Shown here: one piece after another, positions 35,587 through 43,706 of the stretch
Layout: each line of letters starts with the position of its first letter
How positions within the stretch are numbered: the first letter of the stretch is position 1
Assembly: GCF_012290005.1 (NCBI RefSeq)
Contig: NZ_JAAXMS010000003.1
Coordinates: forward strand, 1-64,000
Reading direction: 5' to 3'
Origin: Crateriforma spongiae
GTDB lineage: Bacteria; Planctomycetota; Planctomycetia; Pirellulales; Pirellulaceae
DNA: 64,000 nucleotides
The notes under the pieces: model-generated
Database searches by the model: none
What the model was told of the DNA's origin: nothing
The model's input: the letters and a program-made list of their open reading frames with translations, nothing else
Program-made: the position numbers and the translations under genes

Positions 35587-36834
35587 CTACTTCGCGACGA
35601 ACTTGTAGATGCGACCGCCGCCGGATTGCGTGGTCATCAACACTTCGCCGTCATCGGTTTGACCGAACGTGAAGACCGGCAGATGGGACCAAGTGATCTC
35701 GCGATTCTCGGTCACCGTTTGGCTGCCCTTGTCGTATTTCATCGCCCAGACCTTGCCCGACACATAGTCGCCGTAAAGGTAGTAACCGTCCAGTTGCGGT
35801 GTTTGTTTGCCGCGGTACACCGCGCCACCGGTGACCGATTTACCCCAGTCATCGGTGTGTGGATATTCGATCAGCGGTTCGATCAAATCGGGCCGCGGGC
35901 CGGATCCTTTGCCGCCGCCCAGAGTGAATTTGTGCGACGCTTCACGAAGGCTCCAGCCATAGTTGCCGCCTTTGCGGATCAGGTTGACTTCTTCCCATTC
36001 GTTCTGGCCGACATCGGCGGCCCACAAATCGCCATTGGCCGGATCGAATGACATGCGCCAAATGTTGCGGATGCCCCAGGCATAGATTTCCGGCCATGCT
36101 TTGTCTTTGCCCACCAAAGGGTTGTCGGTGGGAATGCCATAAGGCAATCCTCCGGTTCGCGTGTCGACATCGATTCGCAAAATGGAGCCCAGCAACTTGC
36201 TGACATCTTGTCCGGACTTCAGCGGGTCATTTGCTTTGCCGCCGTCACCGAGTCCGACGTACAGGTATCCGTCGGGGCCGAACACCAGAGTTCCACCGTT
36301 GTGATTCCAAAACGGTTGTTGGATTCGCATCAGTTCGCGTTCACTGCGTGGGTCACCCTGGTTGGGATCATCGCCGCGTACCGAAAACTCGCTGATGATC
36401 GAAACGTGGGGACGCTCACTGGTGGTGTAGTAGACGTAGAACTTGCCGTTGTCTTTGAACTTCGGATGAAACGCCAAGCCTAGAAAGCCTTCTTCGTTTT
36501 CACGGTCCTTGTACGAGACCGCTTCGTTGATGTCCATGAACAAGTCGGCTTCTTCGACTTCGCTGTCCTGTTGGTCGAAGACATAAATTTCACCGGTTTG
36601 CGAGGCGACGAACAGACGACCGCTGCCGTCACCGGCGCCGGTCAAGACCACCGGACGGCTGATCCGCAAATTCGGATAAGCGTCGACGATCTGGATCGGC
36701 ATCGGATCCGTGTTCAGCGATGACGGCGGATCGGCCAGGTTGATCGTCGGGCTGGCGGCAAAGCCCAGACCGGATGTCAACGTGGTCGCCGCAGCGGCGA
36801 CGGTGGCAAGCAAGATTCGGCGGGGTGATTTCAT
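35587..36834 (-). CDS. PQQ-dependent sugar dehydrogenase-like protein (soluble GDH family)
   Basis: The 415-residue exported protein starts at the ATG at 36834, just before its signal peptide (RRILLATVAAAATTLTSG). It is a six-bladed propeller of the soluble glucose/sorbosone dehydrogenase family. The key segment is FWNHNGGTLVFGPDGYLYVG, with the catalytic histidine and cofactor residues, and the late blade contains GGNYGWSLREASH and GAVYRGKQTPQLDGYY. It would oxidise aldoses or related sugars outside the cytoplasm if PQQ is available. PQQ synthesis is not in this window. It is followed by the convergent glycosidase-like gene and has no operon partner. Confidence 0.88.
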   Translation of the reverse strand: MKSPRRILLATVAAAATTLTSGLGFAASPTINLADPPSSLNTDPMPIQIVDAYPNLRISRPVVLTGAGDGSGRLFVASQTGEIYVFDQQDSEVEEADLFMDINEAVSYKDRENEEGFLGLAFHPKFKDNGKFYVYYTTSERPHVSIISEFSVRGDDPNQGDPRSERELMRIQQPFWNHNGGTLVFGPDGYLYVGLGDGGKANDPLKSGQDVSKLLGSILRIDVDTRTGGLPYGIPTDNPLVGKDKAWPEIYAWGIRNIWRMSFDPANGDLWAADVGQNEWEEVNLIRKGGNYGWSLREASHKFTLGGGKGSGPRPDLIEPLIEYPHTDDWGKSVTGGAVYRGKQTPQLDGYYLYGDYVSGKVWAMKYDKGSQTVTENREITWSHLPVFTFGQTDDGEVLMTTQSGGGRIYKFVAK

Positions 36835-36898
36835 CAAAGGCTTCTGCGTTGGGCGGGGAAACGGAGAATTGGAGGAACGGAACCGGGCACCGGACACG

Positions 36899-36933
36899 AA
36901 AAACTCCTGCCAAGAATAATCGCTGGCAGGAGT
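36899..36933 (-). terminator. Rho-independent terminator of the FKBP gene
   Basis: A perfect ten-base inverted repeat (ACTCCTGCCA and TGGCAGGAGT) with an eleven-base loop, followed on the minus strand by TTTTTCG. It lies about 86 bases after the stop codon at 37019, and upstream of the PQQ sugar dehydrogenase start at 36834, which therefore has its own promoter. Confidence 0.8.
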
Positions 36934-37018
36934 CGTCGCGTGGTTCACAGTGTAACCCGTTCGACACCGCGGGGATTAACCATTTGGCGGCATCGGACGG
37001 ATCAGCCGATCGGGACGG

Positions 37019-37732
37019 CTAAGGGATTTCGATCAATTCGACTTCGAAGATCAGCACTTCGTTGGGGCCGATGACCGGACCCTGACCGCGTGGGCCATAA
37101 GCCAGATCCGACGGGATGGTGACGATGGCTTTTTCACCGACCTTCATTTTTTGCAGCGCGATTTGCCAGCCCTTGATGACGCGGCCCAGTTCAAACGTGA
37201 TCGGTTCGCCACGTTGGACCGAACTGTCGAACACGGTGCCGTCGATCAGTTTGCCCGTGTAATGGACGGTGACTCGGTCCGACACGCTGGGCGATGCACC
37301 TTCGCCCGCCTTGGTCGTCTTGATTTGGACGCCGCCGTCCAATTTGCGAACGCCTTCGGTCTTGGCGTTCTTTTCCATGTAGGCTTCGCCCTTTTCTTTG
37401 TTCATCGCTGCGCGGTCTTGGACGCGTTTTTGCATCATCGCTTGCAGCTTGCCTTGGGCCTCGCGCAGTTGTTCTTCGGTCAGTTGCGGATCTTTCTTCG
37501 CCAGGGCATCAAGCAAGCCTTGGGCGAAGACGTCGATGTCGAAATCCTTGGCTTCGAAACCTTGTTGTGCCATCGACCCGCCGATGTCCAGGCCTAGAAA
37601 ATAGGCGATCGGATCCGATTTGGCGTCGGGCGTTTCTTGTGACATGGCAGTTTGGGACATGGCGGCAATGCCGAGGGAAAGAGCGAGCGAGCCAATCGCC
37701 AAGCCGTGCCGGAGGGAGGTGGAAAGGGACAT
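37019..37732 (-). CDS. Exported FKBP-type peptidyl-prolyl cis-trans isomerase
   Basis: This 237-residue folding enzyme speeds prolyl isomerisation. The ATG at 37732 precedes a signal peptide (about residues 8-30, ending near SQTAMSQE). An alpha-helical FkpA-like dimerisation region (about 40-120) is followed by the FKBP domain (about 130-237). That domain shows SVSDRVTVHYTGKLIDGTVF, SVQRGEPITFELGRVIKGWQ, KAIVTIPSDLAYG and the C-terminal LIFEVELIEI. Active-site aromatic and hydrophobic residues of FKBPs appear present (Y, F, W, Y). It is periplasmic or membrane-proximal and has its own terminator. Confidence 0.92.
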   Translation of the reverse strand: MSLSTSLRHGLAIGSLALSLGIAAMSQTAMSQETPDAKSDPIAYFLGLDIGGSMAQQGFEAKDFDIDVFAQGLLDALAKKDPQLTEEQLREAQGKLQAMMQKRVQDRAAMNKEKGEAYMEKNAKTEGVRKLDGGVQIKTTKAGEGASPSVSDRVTVHYTGKLIDGTVFDSSVQRGEPITFELGRVIKGWQIALQKMKVGEKAIVTIPSDLAYGPRGQGPVIGPNEVLIFEVELIEIP

Positions 37733-37936
37733 GAAGGAAGTGATTCCTGCGGGTCGCGTCGGGAAATTGAGCCGACCCGGCGAGCAGCGAACGGAATCGG
37801 TGACTCGGGCCGGTGGCACCGTCGGTGCCGGGGTGATAGGAGCGCAGAATAACTGTAGCCCCGGCAAAATGCCATGCGGTGCGATCGGCCGGCCCCCCAA
37901 GTCATCGATCAGCCGGCCGGTCTATCAGAGCGGATC

Positions 37937-38980
37937 CTAGGACTGGGCCATCATCAGCGCACCAATCAACCCGGCGACCACTGCGACGATCGCCGCCAGC
38001 CGGCCCCAACTGACGTCTGCCCGTGGCCCGCCCCCCATGCGGCCGCGGATCTGCTTCTCCAGCATTCGGCGTCCCCCCTCGGTCGCGCTGGACGCAGCGA
38101 CGTCGGCCGGATCGTCGTGGCCGACCGAATCCGGGCTGGAATCCAGCGGAGCATCCAGGTGGTACTTTTCGCCGATCTCCAGCATCACGCCTTGGACGGA
38201 TCGGGCATTGAATGGCCGGTCCTCGGGGTCTTTCGCCAACAGTTCGTTGATCACTTCGTCCAATTCGGGCGGACAGTCGCCGACCAGATCACGGGCCCGC
38301 GGCGGCGCGGCTCGTAAATGCTGTTCGAATAATTGGGCAAAGTTTTCGCCAAGAAACGGTTTGCGCCCGGTCAGCATTTCCATCACGCAGCATCCCAACG
38401 CGTACAAATCCGTTTTGCCGCTGATCAACGCATCGCCGGTAATCTGTTCGGGCGACATGTAAGCGTGGGTGCCCACGGTCAGCCCGCTGCTGGTCAGGTC
38501 GGCAGAATGCAGGTCGCGCGCGATCCCGAAATCACCCAACTTGACGACGGCGTCGGTTGTCAAAAACAGATTCCCCGGCTTCAAATCGCGATGGATCACG
38601 CCATGGTTGTGGGCGTACTGCAGGGCAGAACAGATCTGGCGCGTCACGTCGACGACCGACGGCCAAGGCAGCGGCCCATTGGATTCCAACAGGTCTTTGA
38701 CCGTCCCGCCGTCGACCAATTCCATGATGTAATACAGCCCGCCGTCGATCTCTCCGCCGCCGTAACAGGCCACAATGTTCGGGTGACGCAAACGCTGCAG
38801 GATCGTTGTCTCCCGTTCGAAACGGGCCCGGATCAGCGGATCTCGGCTGACACCAGGATGCAACTTTTTGATGGCAACGCGGTATCCCGTGTCGCGTTCG
38901 GTCGCCAGATAGATCGTCCCGACCGTTCCCGCGCCGACGACCTGTCCCAGGTCGTAATCGTCAATGGTCGGCGAGTGCAT
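37937..38980 (-). CDS. Ser/Thr protein kinase with a C-terminal membrane helix
   Basis: A Hanks-type kinase of 347 residues from the ATG at 38980; a GTG at 39001 gives 354. All catalytic motifs are standard: VVGAGTVGTIYLA, VAIKKLHPG, HRDLKPGNLF, LGDFGIARD and GTHAYMSPEQ. The kinase domain covers about 5-260. After a linker, one membrane helix (AAIVAVVAGLIGALMM) ends the protein with only a few residues beyond it, so there is no real external sensor domain. It would phosphorylate cytoplasmic proteins at the membrane. No FHA or phosphatase gene adjoins it. It is divergent to panB. Confidence 0.9.
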   Translation of the reverse strand: MHSPTIDDYDLGQVVGAGTVGTIYLATERDTGYRVAIKKLHPGVSRDPLIRARFERETTILQRLRHPNIVACYGGGEIDGGLYYIMELVDGGTVKDLLESNGPLPWPSVVDVTRQICSALQYAHNHGVIHRDLKPGNLFLTTDAVVKLGDFGIARDLHSADLTSSGLTVGTHAYMSPEQITGDALISGKTDLYALGCCVMEMLTGRKPFLGENFAQLFEQHLRAAPPRARDLVGDCPPELDEVINELLAKDPEDRPFNARSVQGVMLEIGEKYHLDAPLDSSPDSVGHDDPADVAASSATEGGRRMLEKQIRGRMGGGPRADVSWGRLAAIVAVVAGLIGALMMAQS

Positions 38981-39001
38981 GGGGAATGGATCCGTCGTCA
39001 C

Positions 39002-39292
39002 AGGACTGGTAGGGACAAAAGGTGGGTATGCATTTTCTAGCGGTTATTGCGGGCTGAATCGATACCGCTGAAGGTTGTTTTCTGAGGCCTTGGTCGCCAT
39101 AGCGTCTTCGTTTCCGGTCCTGTCACGGGCCATAGGGACCCAATCGCTGGGCCGATTCGGAACAGTCCGCCGCCTGGCGCGCCACCACGGGCCAAACCAC
39201 GGTCTGGGCGAAGTCGTGGGGAAGTGCCAGACTGGTGCCGGAAAACGACCAACCCAGCCACCCCATCGTCCAACCAGATTAATTGGTGCCCC
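39002..39292. other. Divergent region between kinase and panB
   Basis: The region should contain the promoters of the kinase gene and the panB-pgl pair. I see no gene, strong hairpin or known regulatory motif. If the kinase starts at 39001, the left edge is coding. Confidence 0.35.
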
Positions 39293-40099
39293 ATGACCGC
39301 GTCGGAGATCAAACGCGTCACCACCCGAACGCTGCAGACCATGAAGTCTCGCGGCCAGCGGATTTCAATGCTGACCGCCTATGATTTCCCCACTGCGGCG
39401 GTCTTGGACGAAGCGGGCATCGATATCTTGCTGGTCGGCGATTCGCTGGCGATGGTCGTTGCCGGTCACGAAACCACCCTGCCGGTGACAATGGACCAGA
39501 TGCTGTACCACGCTGAAATGGTCGGTCGCGCCACGCAGCGGGCGATGGTGGTCGTCGATCTGCCGTTCCCCGAAGGCCAACTGTCGATCGAGCAAACCCT
39601 GCAGTCCGCGTCGCGGGTGTTCAAGGAAACACGCTGTCACGCGGTCAAGTTGGAAGGCGGCGCCGAACAGGCCGCTCGAATCGAGGCCTTGGTGACCGCG
39701 GGCATCCCGGTGATGGCACACGTCGGGTTGCGACCGCAAAACATTCACGTCGATGGCGGCTATCGAATCGGCCGCGACCAACAACGCTTGGTCGACGACG
39801 CCCTGGCGGCACAAAAAGCCGGCGCGTTCGCGGTGCTGATCGAATGCGTGACCGATTCCATCGGCAAAGCGATCACCGATGCGTTGGATGTGCCGACCAT
39901 CGGTATCGGCGCCGGACCCTCCACCGACGGTCAAGTGTTGGTGACTAACGACATGGTCGGCCTGACCAGTGGCTATTTGCCGACGTTTGTTCGTAAGTAT
40001 GCCGACTTGCAAGACGTTTTGAAAAACGCGGCGCAGCAATATCGGAATGACGTTACCGACAACACCTTCCCCGGACCCGACGAGACATTCGAATCATGA
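39293..40099 (+). CDS. panB: 3-methyl-2-oxobutanoate hydroxymethyltransferase (PanB)
   Basis: The first committed step of pantothenate (vitamin B5) synthesis: 2-oxoisovalerate receives a hydroxymethyl group from methylene-tetrahydrofolate to give ketopantoate. The 268-residue protein has the family segments MLTAYDFPTAAVLDEAGIDI, VGDSLAMVVAGHETTLPVT, AVKLEGG and FAVLIECV, with catalytic and magnesium-binding acids conserved. The ATG at 39293 is preferred over an upstream ATG (39224) that adds an unlikely N-terminus. The end overlaps the start of pgl by four bases, so the two are translated together although their pathways differ. Confidence 0.95.
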   Translation: MTASEIKRVTTRTLQTMKSRGQRISMLTAYDFPTAAVLDEAGIDILLVGDSLAMVVAGHETTLPVTMDQMLYHAEMVGRATQRAMVVVDLPFPEGQLSIEQTLQSASRVFKETRCHAVKLEGGAEQAARIEALVTAGIPVMAHVGLRPQNIHVDGGYRIGRDQQRLVDDALAAQKAGAFAVLIECVTDSIGKAITDALDVPTIGIGAGPSTDGQVLVTNDMVGLTSGYLPTFVRKYADLQDVLKNAAQQYRNDVTDNTFPGPDETFES

Positions 40100-40800
40100 A
40101 ATCGCCCGAACGTTTGGCCTTTGAATCCGTCGAACAGCTGCAACGTCAAGCGGCAAGCGATGTTGCAGACCTGATCCGTTCGACTTTGCGTCACCGCGAT
40201 TCGTTTTCCATTTCGCTCTCAGGCGGCTCGACGCCCAAGCGGATGTACGAACTGCTGGCGCAGGAATCACTGCCCTGGGATCAGGTGCATTGGTTCTGGG
40301 GCGACGAACGAAACGTCCCTCATGATCACGACGACAGTAATTACAAGATGGTCAAAACGGCTTGGCTGGACCAAATCGATGCACCGGAGTCGAATGTGCA
40401 TCCGGTGCCCGTGAAGGTGTCCGATCCACAGGCGGCGGCAAAGGCATACCAGTATGAAATCTTGGAACACTTTGGGGACCTGCCACCACGCTGGGACTTG
40501 GTCCTGCTGGGGATGGGCGATGATGCCCACACCGCTTCCTTGTTTCCGCAAACCGACGCAATCGGTGTGGACGACCAAACCTTTGTCGCCAACTGGGTAC
40601 CCAAGCTGGACGCCTATCGGTACACGCTGACGTACCCCGCAATCAACTCGGGTGCAAGTGTCTGGTTTGTCGTGGCGGGGGCTGGTAAGAAGCAGGCGTT
40701 TGCACAGGTCACCCACCACGATATCGATGTACGCAATTACCCGGCTCAACTGGTGCGCCCCGACCGTTGGTACCTGACCAGCGACGTCCTGGGGGAATAA
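40096..40800 (+). CDS. pgl: 6-phosphogluconolactonase
   Basis: This enzyme of the oxidative pentose phosphate pathway hydrolyses 6-phosphogluconolactone to 6-phosphogluconate. The 234-residue protein is of the DevB/SOL type related to NagB. It shows SISLSGGSTPKRMYELLA, VHWFWGDERNVPHDHDDSNY and DLVLLGMGDDAHTASLFP, the usual phosphate-binding and catalytic segments (including the histidine of DDAH). Its ATG is read in an ATGA overlap with panB. The coupling may serve NADPH-linked metabolism but could be only a convenient arrangement. Identification is strong. Confidence 0.94.
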   Translation: MKSPERLAFESVEQLQRQAASDVADLIRSTLRHRDSFSISLSGGSTPKRMYELLAQESLPWDQVHWFWGDERNVPHDHDDSNYKMVKTAWLDQIDAPESNVHPVPVKVSDPQAAAKAYQYEILEHFGDLPPRWDLVLLGMGDDAHTASLFPQTDAIGVDDQTFVANWVPKLDAYRYTLTYPAINSGASVWFVVAGAGKKQAFAQVTHHDIDVRNYPAQLVRPDRWYLTSDVLGE

Positions 40801-40842
40801 TCGAGGTCGCCCTTAGGTGGCCGCTTCGGTTGGTCGAACCGG

Positions 40843-41352
40843 TCAGGTTGCCAGTGTCGAATGTTGGTCCGGGTCCGTTGTCGGACGCGACGAAAGCGAT
40901 CGGGCGGCGGCATCGCCGGAAGAGCCGGCGTCTTCGGTCGGGCGTTGGCACAGTGGTTTGCTGCCACCGGTATCACGAATCATGTCCGCAATGGTCGTGT
41001 CACCAAAGGTTTCTTCGACCAAACGTCCGGCTTCGTCCAGCCGCCGGTGCAGCGGACACAGGGCTTCGCCGTGCAGGTTCACCGGGCAAGTGTGGAAACG
41101 CTGGATCGGGTCAATCGCGTTGATGACTTCCAGTGCGGTTAGGGATTCCGGCCGACGCCTCAGCGAAAATCCGCCCCGCAGGCCTCGCTGGGACTGCACC
41201 AATTCCGCTCGCGAGAGCGCTTGCATGACTTTGGACAAATAGCCGGCGGGAACGTGCGTCGCCTGGGCGATCATTGCGGTGGTCCTGGCCCCGTCCTGGT
41301 CGGCTAAGTACACGACCGCACGAAGCGCGTACTCGGTTGTCTGCGAAATCAT
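40843..41352 (-). CDS. Rrf2 family transcriptional regulator
   Basis: The 169-residue regulator has a winged-helix DNA-binding domain (MISQTTEYALRAVVYLAD, then a recognition helix in YLSKVMQALSRAELVQSQRG) and the typical Rrf2 wing GLRGGFSLRR. The ATG at 41352 is preferred to upstream codons because it begins the first helix directly. Two cysteines (about residues 89 and 99, in HTCPVNLHGEALCPLH) are accompanied by histidines. They could hold an Fe-S cluster as in NsrR or IscR, but the third cysteine of those proteins is missing nearby. Targets are unknown; a perfect hairpin about 180 bases upstream of its start is a candidate site. Confidence 0.87.
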   Translation of the reverse strand: MISQTTEYALRAVVYLADQDGARTTAMIAQATHVPAGYLSKVMQALSRAELVQSQRGLRGGFSLRRRPESLTALEVINAIDPIQRFHTCPVNLHGEALCPLHRRLDEAGRLVEETFGDTTIADMIRDTGGSKPLCQRPTEDAGSSGDAAARSLSSRPTTDPDQHSTLAT

Positions 41353-41903
41353 CAGCCCACGGTGCCCGGTGCTCAACTGGCCTGGCAAACGGCAGCCGGC
41401 GTGCTTGGCCGGCCCGTTGCTCAATTGGAAAGCCCCCAAGACCGAGGGCGGTCGTCGCAAGGCTAGGCAGCATCGTGACTGTCGTCAATCATGCGTCAGT
41501 CCGGCGAGCGTACTGTGAACCGACCAAAAATGAAAAACTGGATGTTGACATCCAGTTTTTCATTTGTCATAAGAATTCCACACAAGAGGGGGCACCCGTT
41601 GATGATCAGCTGGCCCCCTGGACCTTGTGTTTTGCTCGGAACATCGGGGAAGGATCTTCGAATGGCTTCCGGGCCGACATCCCGCGTGTTTGCACGGACG
41701 TGACCGGCACGGCGGGATTTTTCATGCGCGGTCGGCGGCCTCGGAAGCGATTCTGTGCGGCCAGTCCGATCCCGATCATCGATCTGGATCATCGACGAAG
41801 TCGCCGAAAAAATGGTTTCGTCTGAGTAGACACCTGGGCCGATGTTCACGTCGGGCGTCGGCTCCAATTGGCAACCCTGGGGGGCAACCAGACGAAGGCC
41901 TGT
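41353..41903. other. Non-coding region upstream of the Rrf2 gene
   Basis: About 550 bases between two minus-strand genes. It should hold the promoter of the Rrf2 gene and the 3' end of the PQQ-propeller transcript. A striking 17-base perfect inverted repeat occurs at 41528-41565. Short open frames are seen but none is supported. Confidence 0.45.
41528..41565. repeat. Perfect 17-bp inverted repeat, hairpin or operator
   Basis: The arms (41528-41544 and 41549-41565) are exact reverse complements around a four-base loop TTGA. It lies about 180 bases upstream of the Rrf2 start and 340 bases after the PQQ-propeller gene. Read on the minus strand the second arm ends in a T-rich stretch, so it could end that transcript; alternatively it is a protein-binding site. 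Stem length and exactness make it unusual in this window. Confidence 0.6.
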
Positions 41904-43538
41904 TCAGGACGCCGATTCCGGTCGCTGTGGACGCTCCGGTCGACTGTCTTCACGGTCACCACCGCCGCCGAATCCTCCCCGGCCGCCACCGCCACCGCCG
42001 AATCCACCGCGACCGCCCGCACCGCCGCGTCCGCCGCCCCCGAATCCACCGCGACCGCCGCCGCCGAATCCACCGCGACCGCCGCCGCCACGGTTGCCAA
42101 ATCCCCCACGTCCGCCCCCTGAGCCGCGCCCGCCGAATCCAGGTCCGCCGGGGCCACGACCGCCGGCATCGGTGGCAGCGACTTCGATGGAATTGTCTGC
42201 CGGATCGACCGTTTCGTTTTCGTCGGTGACGCAGTACAGGTGTTTGTTGCTGCGAAGAAGCAAGCGACCTTGGGCCACGGCGGGGGTGCCGCCAAAGGTT
42301 TCGGCATCGGCCGTGACGCGGTTGACGCCCAACAGTTCGGCTTCATCACCCAAGCGATAAACGAACGCTTGGCCCGAACCGTTGACATAGATCAGCTTGC
42401 CATCGGCGATGATGGGCGACCCATAATCTTGCGACCCCATGCCACCGCCACGCGAAGCACCTTCCAATCGGTTTTGGGTGACCTTATCGCCGGTTTCCGG
42501 ATCGATCACCGTCAGCACGCCACCGGCGACCAAGTACAGGTTCTTTCCGTCAAAGACGGGCGACCCGAAGCGTGCCGAATCGCGACCGGTCCAATCGACT
42601 TGGCTGTCGGTCACATCACCGTTGCCGCCCGCTTGCACCGATGCACTGCCGCCGCCGCGTCCGGTAAACGCAAAGACTCGGTGACCGTCGGCAACGGCGC
42701 TGGAATGGGCCTGTTCGGCGTCGGATGTCGCCGCATACCAACGCAGCTTTCCGGTTCGCGGATCCAAGCCCCAGACCTCCTTCGGCACGCTCATCACCAA
42801 ATCCGTTCTCTGGTCGTCGATCTGGACCAACAGTGGTGTGCCCCACATGCCGTCCAGACCTTCCGCCTCCTGTCGCCACACTTCTTTACCGGTGGCTTTG
42901 TCGACCGCGACGATCGCTTGGCTTTCGGCCGAAGCGGTCACGATCACGGTGTCTTCGAACAAGATCGGACTGGAGGATGAACCCCATTTCCAGGGATCGG
43001 ATTCTTTACCCAGCGGGACGTTCCAAAGCGGATTGCCGTCCAAGTCGAAAGCGTGCAAGCCGCTTTTGCCGAAGTACGCATAGACGTTCTTGCCGTCGCT
43101 GACCGGGGTGTGCGATGCGTAACCATGGGCGGTCACGCCGATGCCGGTGTAGGGATCTTCGGGTTGTGCCGCGGGGACGTCTTTTTGCCACAGTGGCTCG
43201 CCTGTTCGCAGATCGACGCAAACCAAGTGACGAACCAAATCATTGATGTCGCCGGGATCCTGGCGGTCCAAGCCGTATCCACTGTAAGCCGTCACGAAGA
43301 CACGGTCGCCGACCACGATCGGGCTGGAAACACCGGCACCCGGCAAAGCCGTTTTCCAGGCCACGTTTGCTTTGGGCGACCATTGTTCGGGCAGTGAACC
43401 GCCGTCGTTGCTGACGCCGGATCCGTTGGGACCACGAAACCGATTCCAGTCGTCGGCGCTGACGGACAGCATCGGCGTCGCCGCCAGAAGTCCCCCCAAC
43501 GCGAACAACCGCCAGCCCCGATTAAAACGTCGATTCAT
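41904..43538 (-). CDS. Exported PQQ-propeller (BamB-like) protein with RGG-rich tail
   Basis: The 544-residue protein starts at the ATG at 43538 before a signal peptide (RLFALGGLLAATPMLSVSAD). An eight-bladed quinoprotein-type propeller follows (about 30-450). Its repeated segments are seen in WNRFRGPNGSG, WKTALPGAGVSSPIVVGDRV, IVAVDKATGKEVW and LTVIDPETGDKV. Such folds occur in BamB and in PQQ dehydrogenases; the residues needed for PQQ are not clear. The last 85 residues are almost only Gly, Arg, Phe and Pro in G-x-G-G-R-G-G-F units, coded by a GC-rich repeat. Role unknown, possibly polymer or metal binding. Confidence 0.85.
   Translation of the reverse strand: MNRRFNRGWRLFALGGLLAATPMLSVSADDWNRFRGPNGSGVSNDGGSLPEQWSPKANVAWKTALPGAGVSSPIVVGDRVFVTAYSGYGLDRQDPGDINDLVRHLVCVDLRTGEPLWQKDVPAAQPEDPYTGIGVTAHGYASHTPVSDGKNVYAYFGKSGLHAFDLDGNPLWNVPLGKESDPWKWGSSSSPILFEDTVIVTASAESQAIVAVDKATGKEVWRQEAEGLDGMWGTPLLVQIDDQRTDLVMSVPKEVWGLDPRTGKLRWYAATSDAEQAHSSAVADGHRVFAFTGRGGGSASVQAGGNGDVTDSQVDWTGRDSARFGSPVFDGKNLYLVAGGVLTVIDPETGDKVTQNRLEGASRGGGMGSQDYGSPIIADGKLIYVNGSGQAFVYRLGDEAELLGVNRVTADAETFGGTPAVAQGRLLLRSNKHLYCVTDENETVDPADNSIEVAATDAGGRGPGGPGFGGRGSGGGRGGFGNRGGGGRGGFGGGGRGGFGGGGRGGAGGRGGFGGGGGGRGGFGGGGDREDSRPERPQRPESAS
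41960..42175 (-). repeat. GC-rich imperfect tandem repeat encoding the RGG tail
   Basis: The DNA for the C-terminal tail of the PQQ-propeller protein consists of imperfect copies built around CCGCCGAATCCACCGCGACC (plus-strand reading), seen about three times almost exactly and more often with changes. It is in frame and coding, and probably varies in length between strains. Confidence 0.6.
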
Positions 43539-43706
43539 CAAGCCATCCCCGCGATCGTTGTGCGAAAAGATTTTCCGAAAAGTGCGGTCCGCTGACCGCG
43601 TGCCGGAATTGAACACCGGCACGTCACGAGGGTAACGGCGGAATGTCGGAAAGCGTCCAAAATGAACGACGCACGCGCAAAATGCGTCACCCGCTTCAGC
43701 AAACGA

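Noticed and set aside
37884-37921. GC-rich inverted repeat (ATCGGCCGGC with GCCGGCCGGT) just after the second kinase gene
   Set aside because: One mismatch and no T-run follow it, so it was not called a terminator; it may be chance in GC-rich DNA.
41496-41867. 123-codon minus-strand frame containing the perfect hairpin
   Set aside because: A coding sequence across a 17-base perfect inverted repeat is unlikely, and no start signal or family pattern is seen.
41960-42175. GC-rich repeat considered as CRISPR or transposon end
   Set aside because: The units are short, imperfect, contiguous and in frame with a Gly/Arg tail, with no unique spacers.
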